Shown one piece after another: positions 15,378 to 21,280 of a DNA stretch of 28,836 nucleotides. This DNA comes from Caryophanales bacterium UBA3620 (GTDB lineage: Bacteria > Bacillota_I > Bacilli_A > RF39 > UBA660): positions 1-28,836 of the forward strand of contig DFLL01000010.1 of the NCBI GenBank assembly GCA_002375205.1, read 5' to 3'. The notes under the pieces were generated by a model that did not search any database, was not told the origin of the DNA, and worked only from the letters and a program-made list of their open reading frames with translations. Numbering within the stretch: position 1 is the first letter of the stretch; each line of letters opens with the position of its first letter. The position numbers and the translations under genes were made by a program.

Positions 15378-15393
15378 ATCACTAGTGATTGAT

Positions 15394-15621
15394 ATGAAGA
15401 AAATAATAATAAAATTAATAAAAAAGTATCAAAGTATACCATTTAAATCTCATGATAGTTGTAAGTTTATACCAACATGTTCTAATTATATGATTGAGGC
15501 ACTACAAATACATGGGCTAGTCAAAGGATTATATTTAGGAATAAAAAGATTATTAAGATGTAATCCCTTTAATAAAAAGGAATACCGTTATGATCCAGTA
15601 CCAAAAAAAGTACAAAGATAA
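15394..15621 (+). CDS. yidD: Membrane protein insertion efficiency factor YidD
   Basis: A 75-residue basic protein with the YidD signature: KYQSIPFKSHDSCKFIPTCS, NYMIEALQIHG and RLLRCNPF, with three conserved Cys. YidD is thought to assist YidC-dependent membrane protein insertion. The frame opens at GTG 15385, but family members start MKK/MKR, so ATG 15394 is chosen. There is no clear Shine-Dalgarno sequence, and the promoter leaves a leader of only about 10 bases. rnpA and yidC, frequent neighbours, are absent. Confidence 0.95.
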   Translation: MKKIIIKLIKKYQSIPFKSHDSCKFIPTCSNYMIEALQIHGLVKGLYLGIKRLLRCNPFNKKEYRYDPVPKKVQR

Positions 15622-15640
15622 AAATATATCTTGTACTTTT
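15606..15640. terminator. Bidirectional terminator between yidD and the sortase gene
   Basis: AAAAGTACA then AGATA (15606-15620, one bulged A) pairs with TATCT then TGTACTTTT (15627-15640). A-rich on the left and T-rich on the right, it can serve both convergent genes. It overlaps both gene ends. Confidence 0.75.
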
Positions 15641-16652
15641 ATTTATACTCTATATTAATCATTTTTGCATGAACTGCAATTCGCTTCGTTGCAGTATTAT
15701 TACAAGTTGAAAGAGTCAGAATTTTATCGTCAGGTGTAACATCAATACCAAAATTATATATACTTCTAGATTTTAATGTACTAATAAATTCTTCAAAAGA
15801 ATAAGTTTTAAAATTAGTTTTTAAGTAGTACACTTCGGGGTCAGTCATATATATAGAAAATAATTTCCATGTTGTATTACAACTTGGCGTAGAAATTCTT
15901 ATATAATAATTACTACTATTATTGAGATAATTATTATTTAACATTTGTGGAATAGTTCCAAACATAGTATTATTATTCATATTATGCCCATATATGATAG
16001 TGTGCCTACCAAAATTTTCAAAATTAACTCTATAATCCGCAAATATCCAGCCACTTTTATTATTTTTGCCATTAAATGCATGTGTTAAATAATAATCATT
16101 ATCATCAGTTTGGACTACTGGATAATTAACCTTAGTACCATCAACTTTAATCCAGCCAACAGTATCAGGATTTTTATTTACTAAATCTGTAAAATTAACA
16201 TCCATAAAAGGTACACTCATATAATCCCAGTAATCATTAGGATAGTATACAGGAGTACTATCTTGTGGCTCAGGATCAGATACTGGTTCTTCAACTGGTT
16301 CAGGTTCTTCTTGAGGTATTACTTCTTCTTCCTCTTCAATAATCTCCGTTGATGAAATAATATCATCAGTCAAATATTTAATTTTAAGTCCTTGTACATA
16401 CCATCTACTAATATAAAAAACACAAATTAAGTATACAAGTACAGATAACCCCATCATTATAAAAGATATCTTTTTATTATGTATTCTTTTTTTATTATCT
16501 TTATTACCAAATATAGCCATAATTCCATAAATAAAATATTTAGGAAATATTGTAACTACATTATATATACCATAAACAAAATACCAAAGAATTTTAATGG
16601 TGCCTATAGATATAGATTTAATTCCAGTATAAAAATATTTAAAAATATCCAT
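15639..16652 (-). CDS. srtB: Class B sortase
   Basis: Sortases cut a sorting signal on secreted proteins and join it to the cell wall or pili. The catalytic triad is visible: His223 in IIYGHNM, Cys317 in LTLSTCNN, and Arg324 in TKRIAVHAK. The class B blocks VGWIKVDGTKVNYPVVQTDD and DYYLTHAFNGKNNKSGWIF are also present. The N-terminus is unusual: a long hydrophobic region (residues 1-50) precedes the normal membrane anchor (about 63-85). An acidic Pro/Glu linker follows (about 104-132). AGGAGG precedes the start. A class B substrate (NPQTN-like) is not evident in the window. Confidence 0.93.
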   Translation of the reverse strand: MDIFKYFYTGIKSISIGTIKILWYFVYGIYNVVTIFPKYFIYGIMAIFGNKDNKKRIHNKKISFIMMGLSVLVYLICVFYISRWYVQGLKIKYLTDDIISSTEIIEEEEEVIPQEEPEPVEEPVSDPEPQDSTPVYYPNDYWDYMSVPFMDVNFTDLVNKNPDTVGWIKVDGTKVNYPVVQTDDNDYYLTHAFNGKNNKSGWIFADYRVNFENFGRHTIIYGHNMNNNTMFGTIPQMLNNNYLNNSSNYYIRISTPSCNTTWKLFSIYMTDPEVYYLKTNFKTYSFEEFISTLKSRSIYNFGIDVTPDDKILTLSTCNNTATKRIAVHAKMINIEYK

Positions 16653-16682
16653 AAGGCACCTCCTTTATTATTCATTTCAATT

Positions 16683-16692
16683 ATACCATAAT
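16683..16692 (-). promoter_or_regulatory. Extended -10 promoter of the sortase gene
   Basis: Minus strand TGGTATAAT about 30 bases before the start; an extended -10 (TGnTATAAT) without a convincing -35. Confidence 0.5.
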
Positions 16693-16716
16693 TGTCTAAA
16701 AAAGTATAACAATATC

Positions 16717-16745
16717 TTGTAAATACAAAAAAAATATTATATAAT
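16717..16745 (+). promoter_or_regulatory. SigA-type promoter of the DUF402 gene
   Basis: -35 TTGTAA (16717-16722), 17-base spacer, -10 TATAAT (16740-16745), followed by AAGGTG and the GTG start at 16769. Confidence 0.75.
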
Positions 16746-16768
16746 AACACCAGAACGAAGGTGTAAAG

Positions 16769-17311
16769 GTGGACAATATCAAAATAGGAGATAAATTAGA
16801 AATACACTGCTATAAACATAATGGAAAATTACATCGTCAGTGGGATGAAGCAGTAGTATTAGATATTAAAGATGATTATATAGTTTTTGGAAATAATAAA
16901 ACAACTGTAGTAGACTCAGATGGCAGAGTTTGGAAAACAAAAGAACCCGCTATTATGTTCTTCTTTAAAGATAGATGGTTTAATATCATCGGACAATTAA
17001 AAGATTATGGAATATACTTTTATTGTAATATAGCAACTCCATATATCATAGATGAACATGTCATTAAATATATCGATTATGATTTAGATTTAAGAGTATT
17101 TCCAAATGGTAGTTTTAAGATACTAGATAGAATGGAATATCGTTATCATAAAAAACAAATGCATTATTCTAGTAGATTAGACTTTATCTTAAAATATGAA
17201 CTAGGCAATTTAATTGATATGGTAAGAAGAAAAGAAGATCCATTTAATAAGAAAACAATTGAAAAATATCATCAAGATTATGTAAGGTTAACTGATAATT
17301 GGGATAATTAA
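16769..17311 (+). CDS. ntdP: DUF402 / nucleoside tri- and diphosphate phosphatase
   Basis: A 180-residue protein of the DUF402 family (Bacillus YgaC, NtdP), which hydrolyses nucleoside tri- and diphosphates with a metal. The family blocks are WDEAVVLDIKDDYIVFGNNK, RWFNIIGQLKDYGIYFYCNI and the metal-site stretch YIDYDLDLRVFPNGSFKILD with its acidic residues, then EYRYHKKQM. Start GTG with AAGGTG five bases upstream. It has its own promoter and a terminator overlapping its stop, so it is a single-gene unit. Confidence 0.9.
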   Translation: MDNIKIGDKLEIHCYKHNGKLHRQWDEAVVLDIKDDYIVFGNNKTTVVDSDGRVWKTKEPAIMFFFKDRWFNIIGQLKDYGIYFYCNIATPYIIDEHVIKYIDYDLDLRVFPNGSFKILDRMEYRYHKKQMHYSSRLDFILKYELGNLIDMVRRKEDPFNKKTIEKYHQDYVRLTDNWDN

Positions 17312-17327
17312 TATTATCTCTTTTTTT
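17303..17327 (+). terminator. Terminator of the DUF402 gene
   Basis: GATAAT (17303-17308), 4-base loop, ATTATC (17313-17318), then TC and seven T. The stop codon lies at the top of the stem. Confidence 0.65.
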
Positions 17328-17328
17328 C

Positions 17329-17357
17329 TTGTAATTAATATATATATTTTATATAAT
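17329..17357 (+). promoter_or_regulatory. SigA-type promoter of ylmH
   Basis: -35 TTGTAA (17329-17334), 17-base spacer, -10 TATAAT (17352-17357), GGTGA before ATG 17373. Hexamers and spacer length are the same as for the DUF402 gene upstream. Confidence 0.75.
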
Positions 17358-17372
17358 TAAGTTGGTGAATTT

Positions 17373-18074
17373 ATGTCAAAGAAAGATTATTTTAATATTG
17401 AAAAAAATATCAATAAAATAACAAATAGTAGGTCTACTAACTTTTTAGATAGAGGTACTTTATCTAAAGTAGTATCTAAATTAAAAGGATATCATTATCA
17501 AATATATTATCCATATCCTGAATCTGATAAAGTAATATTGTATACAAGTACTTTACCTAAAATAAGATTATTAGAAATAATATCATATGACAAACTATCC
17601 CATAGACAAATACTAGGTAGCTTGTTTGGATTAAATATTGATAGTGAGTTATTTGGAGATATCATTATCGATAATAATCATTATTATATAATGGTAATGG
17701 ATTCTATCTATGATTTAATAATAAAAGATTATAATATGGTAGGAAGCAGTTATATAAAACTAAAAGAAGTACCTCTAAGTACTATTAATAATTATCATAG
17801 AAAATATGAAGAAATAGAAATAATTGTATCTAGTACTAGAATAGATACAGTAATATCTCACTTAATAGGAGTAAGTAGAGACTCAGTAAAGAAAATATTT
17901 CAAGATAATGATATTATCCTAAACTATGAAGTATTAAGTAAAATAAATTATAATCTAAATACTAATGATATCTTTAGTATTAGAAAATATGGTAAATATA
18001 AATATGGTGGAATAATTAAAACTAGTAAGAAAGATAACTATATTATTAAATTATATAAATATATCGATAATTAA
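17373..18074 (+). CDS. ylmH: YlmH-type S4-domain RNA-binding protein
   Basis: A 233-residue protein of the YlmH family, linked in other Bacillota to cell division clusters and to rescue of stalled large ribosomal subunits. The N-terminal part has STNFLDRGTLSKVVSKL, and the central block LSHRQILGSLFGLNIDSELFGDI matches the family (H/R..LG.LM.LGI.R...GDI). The C-terminal S4 domain is at about residues 150-220 (VSSTRIDTVISHLIGVSRDS). In most relatives it lies in the ylmD-ylmH-divIVA region; here it is solitary, with its own promoter. Repeat copy B follows it. Confidence 0.88.
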   Translation: MSKKDYFNIEKNINKITNSRSTNFLDRGTLSKVVSKLKGYHYQIYYPYPESDKVILYTSTLPKIRLLEIISYDKLSHRQILGSLFGLNIDSELFGDIIIDNNHYYIMVMDSIYDLIIKDYNMVGSSYIKLKEVPLSTINNYHRKYEEIEIIVSSTRIDTVISHLIGVSRDSVKKIFQDNDIILNYEVLSKINYNLNTNDIFSIRKYGKYKYGGIIKTSKKDNYIIKLYKYIDN

Positions 18075-18084
18075 TTATTATTTT

Positions 18085-18163
18085 ATTAACTTCCGCTTTC
18101 AGCGGTCAAACTAATAAAAGTTAGTTTGATAATACCTTTACAAGAATAGTCTAGTATATAGAT
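18085..18163 (+). repeat. Dispersed two-hairpin intergenic element, copy B
   Basis: Starts ATTAACTT. Hairpin 1 is CCGCT (18093-18097), loop TTC, AGCGG (18101-18105). Compared with copy A, the innermost pair changed from C-G to T-A with pairing kept. Hairpin 2 is AAACTAA (18108-18114), loop TAAAAG, TTAGTTT (18121-18127). The tail GATAATAC then TACAAGAATAGTC and ATATAGAT is nearly identical to copy A. Confidence 0.75.
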
Positions 18164-18216
18164 AAAATATAAAAAAGAAAGTAGGGTAATAATCTTTAAT
18201 ATATGAGAAATATCCA

Positions 18217-18225
18217 CTTGGCAAG
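18217..18225. other. CTTGGCAAG palindrome, copy 1
   Basis: A 9-base odd palindrome (CTTG-G-CAAG) in the otherwise plain AT-rich stretch before the tRNA gene. With two more bases it forms CACTTGGCAAG, identical to 19293-19303. No promoter boxes were found around this copy. Confidence 0.5.
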
Positions 18226-18248
18226 GCAAAAAAATAAATTTTTAGAAA

Positions 18249-18274
18249 AAAACAGTTGATTTTTCAACTGTTTT
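18249..18274 (+). terminator. Perfect 11-bp hairpin upstream of tRNA-Gly
   Basis: AAAACAGTTGA (18249-18259), loop TTTT, TCAACTGTTTT (18264-18274), then CTAAT. It may end transcripts from ylmH. It also contains the -35 box of the tRNA promoter, so it could be an operator instead. Confidence 0.55.
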
Positions 18275-18284
18275 CTAATATAAT
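18256..18284 (+). promoter_or_regulatory. Promoter of tRNA-Gly
   Basis: -35 TTGATT (18256-18261), 17-base spacer, -10 TATAAT (18279-18284). Predicted start near 18291, nine bases before the mature tRNA. Confidence 0.8.
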
Positions 18285-18299
18285 ATATTATGTACTTAC

Positions 18300-18374
18300 G
18301 CAGATGTGGTTCAACGATTAGAATTCGGCCTTGCCAAGGCTGAGACGGGGGTTTGACTCCCCTCATCTGCTCCA
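18300..18374 (+). tRNA. tRNA-Gly (anticodon GCC) with A19-U56
   Basis: A 75-base cloverleaf with encoded CCA. Acceptor stem GCAGATG/CATCTGC is fully paired, with U73 as expected for Gly. The D arm is GTTC, loop AACGATTA, GAAT. The anticodon arm is CGGCC, loop TTGCCAA, GGCTG, so anticodon GCC. The variable loop is AGAC. The T arm is GGGGG, loop TTTGACT, CCCCT. The conserved G19 and C56 are replaced by A19 and U56, which would still form a Watson-Crick pair. G18 and the U55 position are kept. The gene has a strong promoter and a terminator of its own. Confidence 0.93.
18328..18340. other. CTTGCCAAG palindrome in the tRNA-Gly anticodon arm
   Basis: GCCTTG-C-CAAGGC is a 13-base odd palindrome made by the anticodon stem and loop. 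Its core CTTGCCAAG (18330-18338) is the exact reverse complement of the CTTGGCAAG copies at 18217 and 19295. Confidence 0.5.
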
Positions 18375-18416
18375 TAAAAAATAATAGCCGAAATTATTCG
18401 GCTTTTTTTATGGAGC
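18369..18416. terminator. Extended bidirectional terminator shared by tRNA-Gly and the nuclease gene
   Basis: Core stem AGCCGAA (18386-18392), loop ATTA, TTCGGCT (18397-18403), then T run. Beyond a 4-base bulge, GCTCCATAAAAAA (18369-18381) is the perfect reverse complement of 18404-18416. The left outer arm includes the CCA end of the tRNA. The nuclease stop codon is one base further on. Confidence 0.8.
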
Positions 18417-18417
18417 T

Positions 18418-19182
18418 TTATGAGGAAGGCAAACCACCCATATTATTTTTAAAATTTAAAATATCCTCTCTAATAGTGCTCCACCTAACACATACTACAT
18501 ATTTATCCCTTATATTACTTTTATTGCCATTTAAACATCTCTTTTTAGGACCTATGGTCATGCAAGCAATATGAGGTGAAGTATAATTTAGACACCTTTT
18601 TGATAATATTAAATCATATAATTCATCTTTCATAATCCAAACAAAGCCATGAGTAGTACCACAGATTAGGGCATCAACATCATAATCAGAATTATTTCCC
18701 TGTATAATAAATCTGTCAATCATATCAATAATTATTCTTGTTTTGTTAATATATTTGTTAAATATATCAATCTCTTCTTGATAAAGAATCTTATATTCTG
18801 CGCTATTAAGCATTTTGGAAAAATCAGTTTTGCCATCACCATTTTTCATATAACCATAATGATAACTAACATATTTGTCAACAATTTTGTAAGGAACACC
18901 CAATTTCTCCAAATATCTTTTAAATTCTTGAATTGATTCTTGATGCATAGAATTGTCTTTTCCACATTTAATACTTACATTTTTAATGTAATTCTTATAT
19001 TTAATAAATATGTCAGTCTTTTGAATCATTTTGTTTTTCCATGATTTTATTGGTTCATCGTCGTTTATTTCTTTACCAAATAGTTCGCTTAAAAAAGTCT
19101 GCGATCTATCATCTAATTCGTGATAATATTTGTTATTAAAAAGTTCCACGAAATCACGTTCGTTTTGAAATCCATAGTTCAA
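18418..19182 (-). CDS. Orphan PD-(D/E)XK nuclease-like protein
   Basis: From TTG 19182 a 254-residue protein resembling small type II restriction endonuclease-like proteins. It has KTDIFIKY, then NVSIKCGKDNSMHQESIQEF, a likely PD-(D/E)XK core with Asp57 and Lys72 (S-I-K rather than D/E-x-K). Later blocks include RFIIQGNNSDYDVDALICGT and CMTIGPKKRCLNGNKSNIRD. No DNA methyltransferase is nearby. The frame runs on to ATG 19245, but it would cross a terminator-like hairpin. AAAGGA seven bases before TTG 19182 favours the shorter start. Restriction, tRNA or other nucleic-acid targets are all possible. Confidence 0.65.
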   Translation of the reverse strand: MNYGFQNERDFVELFNNKYYHELDDRSQTFLSELFGKEINDDEPIKSWKNKMIQKTDIFIKYKNYIKNVSIKCGKDNSMHQESIQEFKRYLEKLGVPYKIVDKYVSYHYGYMKNGDGKTDFSKMLNSAEYKILYQEEIDIFNKYINKTRIIIDMIDRFIIQGNNSDYDVDALICGTTHGFVWIMKDELYDLILSKRCLNYTSPHIACMTIGPKKRCLNGNKSNIRDKYVVCVRWSTIREDILNFKNNMGGLPSS

Positions 19183-19198
19183 TGTATCATCCTTTCTT

Positions 19199-19233
19199 AA
19201 AAAAGAGAGTATAATCCCGTTAGATATACTCTC
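19199..19233 (-). terminator. Attenuator-like hairpin in the nuclease gene leader
   Basis: On the minus strand GAGAGTATA (19233-19225), 11-base loop, TATACTCTC (19213-19205), then six T, about 10 bases upstream of the AAAGGA ribosome binding site. It has the form of an intrinsic terminator located between promoter and gene. Confidence 0.65.
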
Positions 19234-19278
19234 GAATAGATACATTTTTCTTGCCTAAAAATATAAATTATCGTCAAA

Positions 19279-19307
19279 ATTTAAAACATTAACACTTGGC
19301 AAGTCAA
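19279..19307 (-). promoter_or_regulatory. Candidate promoter of the nuclease gene with embedded palindrome
   Basis: Minus strand -35 TTGACT (19307-19302), 17-base spacer, -10 TTAAAT (19284-19279). The palindrome ACTTGCCAAGT (19304-19294) overlaps the -35 and fills the start of the spacer, a typical operator position. Confidence 0.5.
19295..19303. other. CTTGGCAAG palindrome, copy 2
   Basis: Part of the 11-base palindrome ACTTG-G-CAAGT, located in the putative nuclease promoter. The same 11-base string CACTTGGCAAG occurs at 18215-18225 in direct orientation. Confidence 0.5.
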
Positions 19308-19408
19308 TTAATGTAACATCATTATATTAAAATAATTATTAAAAATCAACTCTTTTTATTAAAAAAATATGAAAAATAATGTATAATAGTTTCTAGGTGA
19401 TATAGATT

Positions 19409-20716
19409 ATGTTTGAAAACTTAAGTGATAGATTACAAGATGTAATGCATAAGATCAAAGGATATGGAAAAATAACTGAAGATAATATCAGTGAAATGAT
19501 GCGAGAAATAAGATTATCTCTACTAGAAGCTGATGTTAACTATAAAGTTGTTAAAGAGTTTACTAATAATGTTAAAGAAAAAGCTTTAGGAGAAGAAGTA
19601 AATAAAAGTTTATCTCCAGGAGAAGTATTTGTTAAAATAGTTAAAGATGAATTAACTTCTTTACTAGGAGGAGAAAATTCTCCATTAAATACCAAAGGTA
19701 GTCCTGCTATATTAATGCTTGTAGGTCTTCAAGGAAGTGGTAAAACTACTACTATTGGAAAGATTGCTAACTATTTAAGAAAAAATGAAAAGAAGAAACC
19801 TTTACTTGTAGCTTGTGATGTATATAGACCAGCGGCTATTGACCAATTAAAACAGATAGGAAAAGAACTAAATATTGAAGTATATTCCGAAGGTAAAAAA
19901 GATCCAGTTGAAATATCAAATAATGCTATAAAGTATGCTAAAGAAAATAATTATGATTATGTTTTAATCGATACCGCAGGTAGATTACAAATAGATGAAA
20001 ATTTAATGGAAGAATTAGCAAATATTTATAATAATGTAAATCCCCATGAAACTATTCTTGTAATAGATTCCATGATGGGACAAGATGCTATTAATGTTAT
20101 TACAGGTTTTAATGATAAATTATCCTTAACTGGTGTAATACTTACTAAATTAGATGGTGATACTCGTGGCGGAGTAGCCCTTTCTGTAAAACACTTAACA
20201 AATTTACCAATTAAATTTATTGGTACATCAGAAAAAATGGATGGGCTATCACCATTTTATCCAGATAGAATGGCATCACGTATACTAGGAATGGGAGATA
20301 TATTATCTATTGTAGAAAAAGTAGAAAGTGAAATAGATGAAAAAGAGGCTGAAAAAACCGCTCGAAAGATGATGAAAGGAAAATTTGATTTAGAAGATTT
20401 TCTAGCTCAATTGAATCAAATAAAGAAGTTAGGGCCTCTTGAAAATATATTAAAACTACTTCCTGGTGCTAAAAAGATGGGATTAAATAATGTTAATATT
20501 GATCCTAAATTAATGAAAAGGACAGAAGCAATAGTTCTTTCAATGACAAAAGAAGAAAGAAGAGACCCTAGTATTCTAAAGGCAAGTAGAAAGAAAAGAA
20601 TCGCTGATGGTTCAGGAACAACTGTTGCAGAAGTCAATAAATTATTAAATCAATTTGAAGAAATGAAAAAAATGATGAAGATGATTGGAAATGGAAATAT
20701 GAAATTACCTTTTTAA
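19409..20716 (+). CDS. ffh: Signal recognition particle protein Ffh
   Basis: Ffh with the 4.5S/scRNA targets nascent membrane and secreted proteins to FtsY. The 435-residue protein has the N domain helices and the G domain with GLQGSGKTTT (Lys112), DVYRPAAIDQLK, DTAGRL and TKLDGD. The Met-rich M domain follows (KGKFDLEDFLAQLNQIKKLG, then RRDPSILKASRKKRIADGSG) and ends MKKMMKMIGNGNMKLPF. TATAAT at 19383-19388 and AGGTGA precede the ATG. rpsP and ylxM, common neighbours, are missing. Confidence 0.98.
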   Translation: MFENLSDRLQDVMHKIKGYGKITEDNISEMMREIRLSLLEADVNYKVVKEFTNNVKEKALGEEVNKSLSPGEVFVKIVKDELTSLLGGENSPLNTKGSPAILMLVGLQGSGKTTTIGKIANYLRKNEKKKPLLVACDVYRPAAIDQLKQIGKELNIEVYSEGKKDPVEISNNAIKYAKENNYDYVLIDTAGRLQIDENLMEELANIYNNVNPHETILVIDSMMGQDAINVITGFNDKLSLTGVILTKLDGDTRGGVALSVKHLTNLPIKFIGTSEKMDGLSPFYPDRMASRILGMGDILSIVEKVESEIDEKEAEKTARKMMKGKFDLEDFLAQLNQIKKLGPLENILKLLPGAKKMGLNNVNIDPKLMKRTEAIVLSMTKEERRDPSILKASRKKRIADGSGTTVAEVNKLLNQFEEMKKMMKMIGNGNMKLPF

Positions 20717-20792
20717 TTATCTTCTTTTTCTAAACTTTTTAAACATAAAATAGGGCTTCCATACTATCAACAAAATAGTTATAAACATATGA

Positions 20793-20807
20793 TATGTTAG
20801 ATAGGAG
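20793..20807 (+). promoter_or_regulatory. Mother-cell-type -10 candidate / palindrome before cotD
   Basis: AACATATGATATGTT is a 15-base odd palindrome containing CATATGATA, matching the SigE/SigK -10 pattern CATAnnnTA. No convincing -35 was identified, and the distance to the ribosome binding site is short. Confidence 0.3.
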
Positions 20808-20815
20808 GAAAAATA

Positions 20816-21184
20816 ATGAATTATACTGAAAGTTTTAATCCAGGTATGTATGATGGTGATATTGATATAAATATAACAAATAAAAATTATAACGATAACA
20901 CAAATATGAATAAAAACATGAATACAATGGGAGGATGTTCATGTGGTCAAATGAATATGATGGCTGACCCAGTAATGGGTACAATGTCTTGCCCAGTCGT
21001 AGAGCCAATGAAAGAAAGAGTAGTATATAAAAATATCTATCATACCGTACCCCATATTTGTCCAATTAATACAAAAGTAATTAATAATCATATCTATAAA
21101 CATACATATCAGCCAAGATATACTTGTTGCGAAGAAAATGTTGTAACTAATGAAGAGTGCGGTAGCTGCTGCGACTTCCAATAG
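20816..21184 (+). CDS. cotD: CotD-like inner spore coat protein
   Basis: A 122-residue Asn/Met/Cys/His-rich protein. Its C-terminal half YHTVPHICPINTKVINNHIY, KHTYQPRYTCCEENV resembles CotD (VPHIHP...T.NVNH..YKH.HYFPHT). The C-terminus ECGSCCDFQ is Cys-rich, fitting disulfide cross-linking in the coat. The N-terminus has repeated Asn/Asp segments. TAGGAGG precedes the ATG. Just upstream CATATGATA fits the CATAnnnTA form of the SigE/SigK -10, within the palindrome AACATATGATATGTT. The family call rests on composition and the one motif. Confidence 0.75.
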   Translation: MNYTESFNPGMYDGDIDINITNKNYNDNTNMNKNMNTMGGCSCGQMNMMADPVMGTMSCPVVEPMKERVVYKNIYHTVPHICPINTKVINNHIYKHTYQPRYTCCEENVVTNEECGSCCDFQ

Positions 21185-21210
21185 AGAGCATATGCTCTTT
21201 TTCTTTTTTT
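21185..21210 (+). terminator. Terminator of the CotD-like gene
   Basis: AGAGCATATGCTCT (21185-21198) forms a short stem with an ATAT loop, followed by two long T runs. Confidence 0.7.
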
Positions 21211-21217
21211 TGATTAT

Positions 21218-21246
21218 TTTACAAAATAACCTAGATTTTTTATAAT
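21218..21246 (+). promoter_or_regulatory. SigA-type promoter of the aquaporin gene
   Basis: -35 TTTACA (21218-21223), 17-base spacer, -10 TATAAT (21241-21246), with TAGGAGGAATC before ATG 21281. Confidence 0.75.
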
Positions 21247-21280
21247 TATTCGAGTAAAATTAAATTAGGAGGAATCATAT

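Noticed and set aside
15364..15393. A frameshifted ATPase domain after the exporter-like gene
   Set aside because: No Walker A, Q-loop or signature motif was found in any frame before yidD.
16479..16691. 70-codon plus-strand frame
   Set aside because: Antisense to the sortase N-terminus and its promoter; no start signals.
18353..18574. Plus-strand open frame overlapping the tRNA 3' end
   Set aside because: It begins inside the tRNA, crosses the terminator and lies antisense to the nuclease-like gene; no ribosome binding site.
19183..19245. Upstream extension of the nuclease gene to ATG 19245
   Set aside because: The extension crosses a terminator-like hairpin with a T run and has a weak ribosome binding site; TTG 19182 has AAAGGA at the right distance.
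18215..19303. The direct repeat CACTTGGCAAG as attachment sites of an element carrying the tRNA and nuclease
   Set aside because: Integration at tRNA genes normally duplicates the tRNA 3' end in the same orientation; these copies match the anticodon region in inverted orientation. No integrase gene is present. Kept as a palindrome finding, not as att sites.
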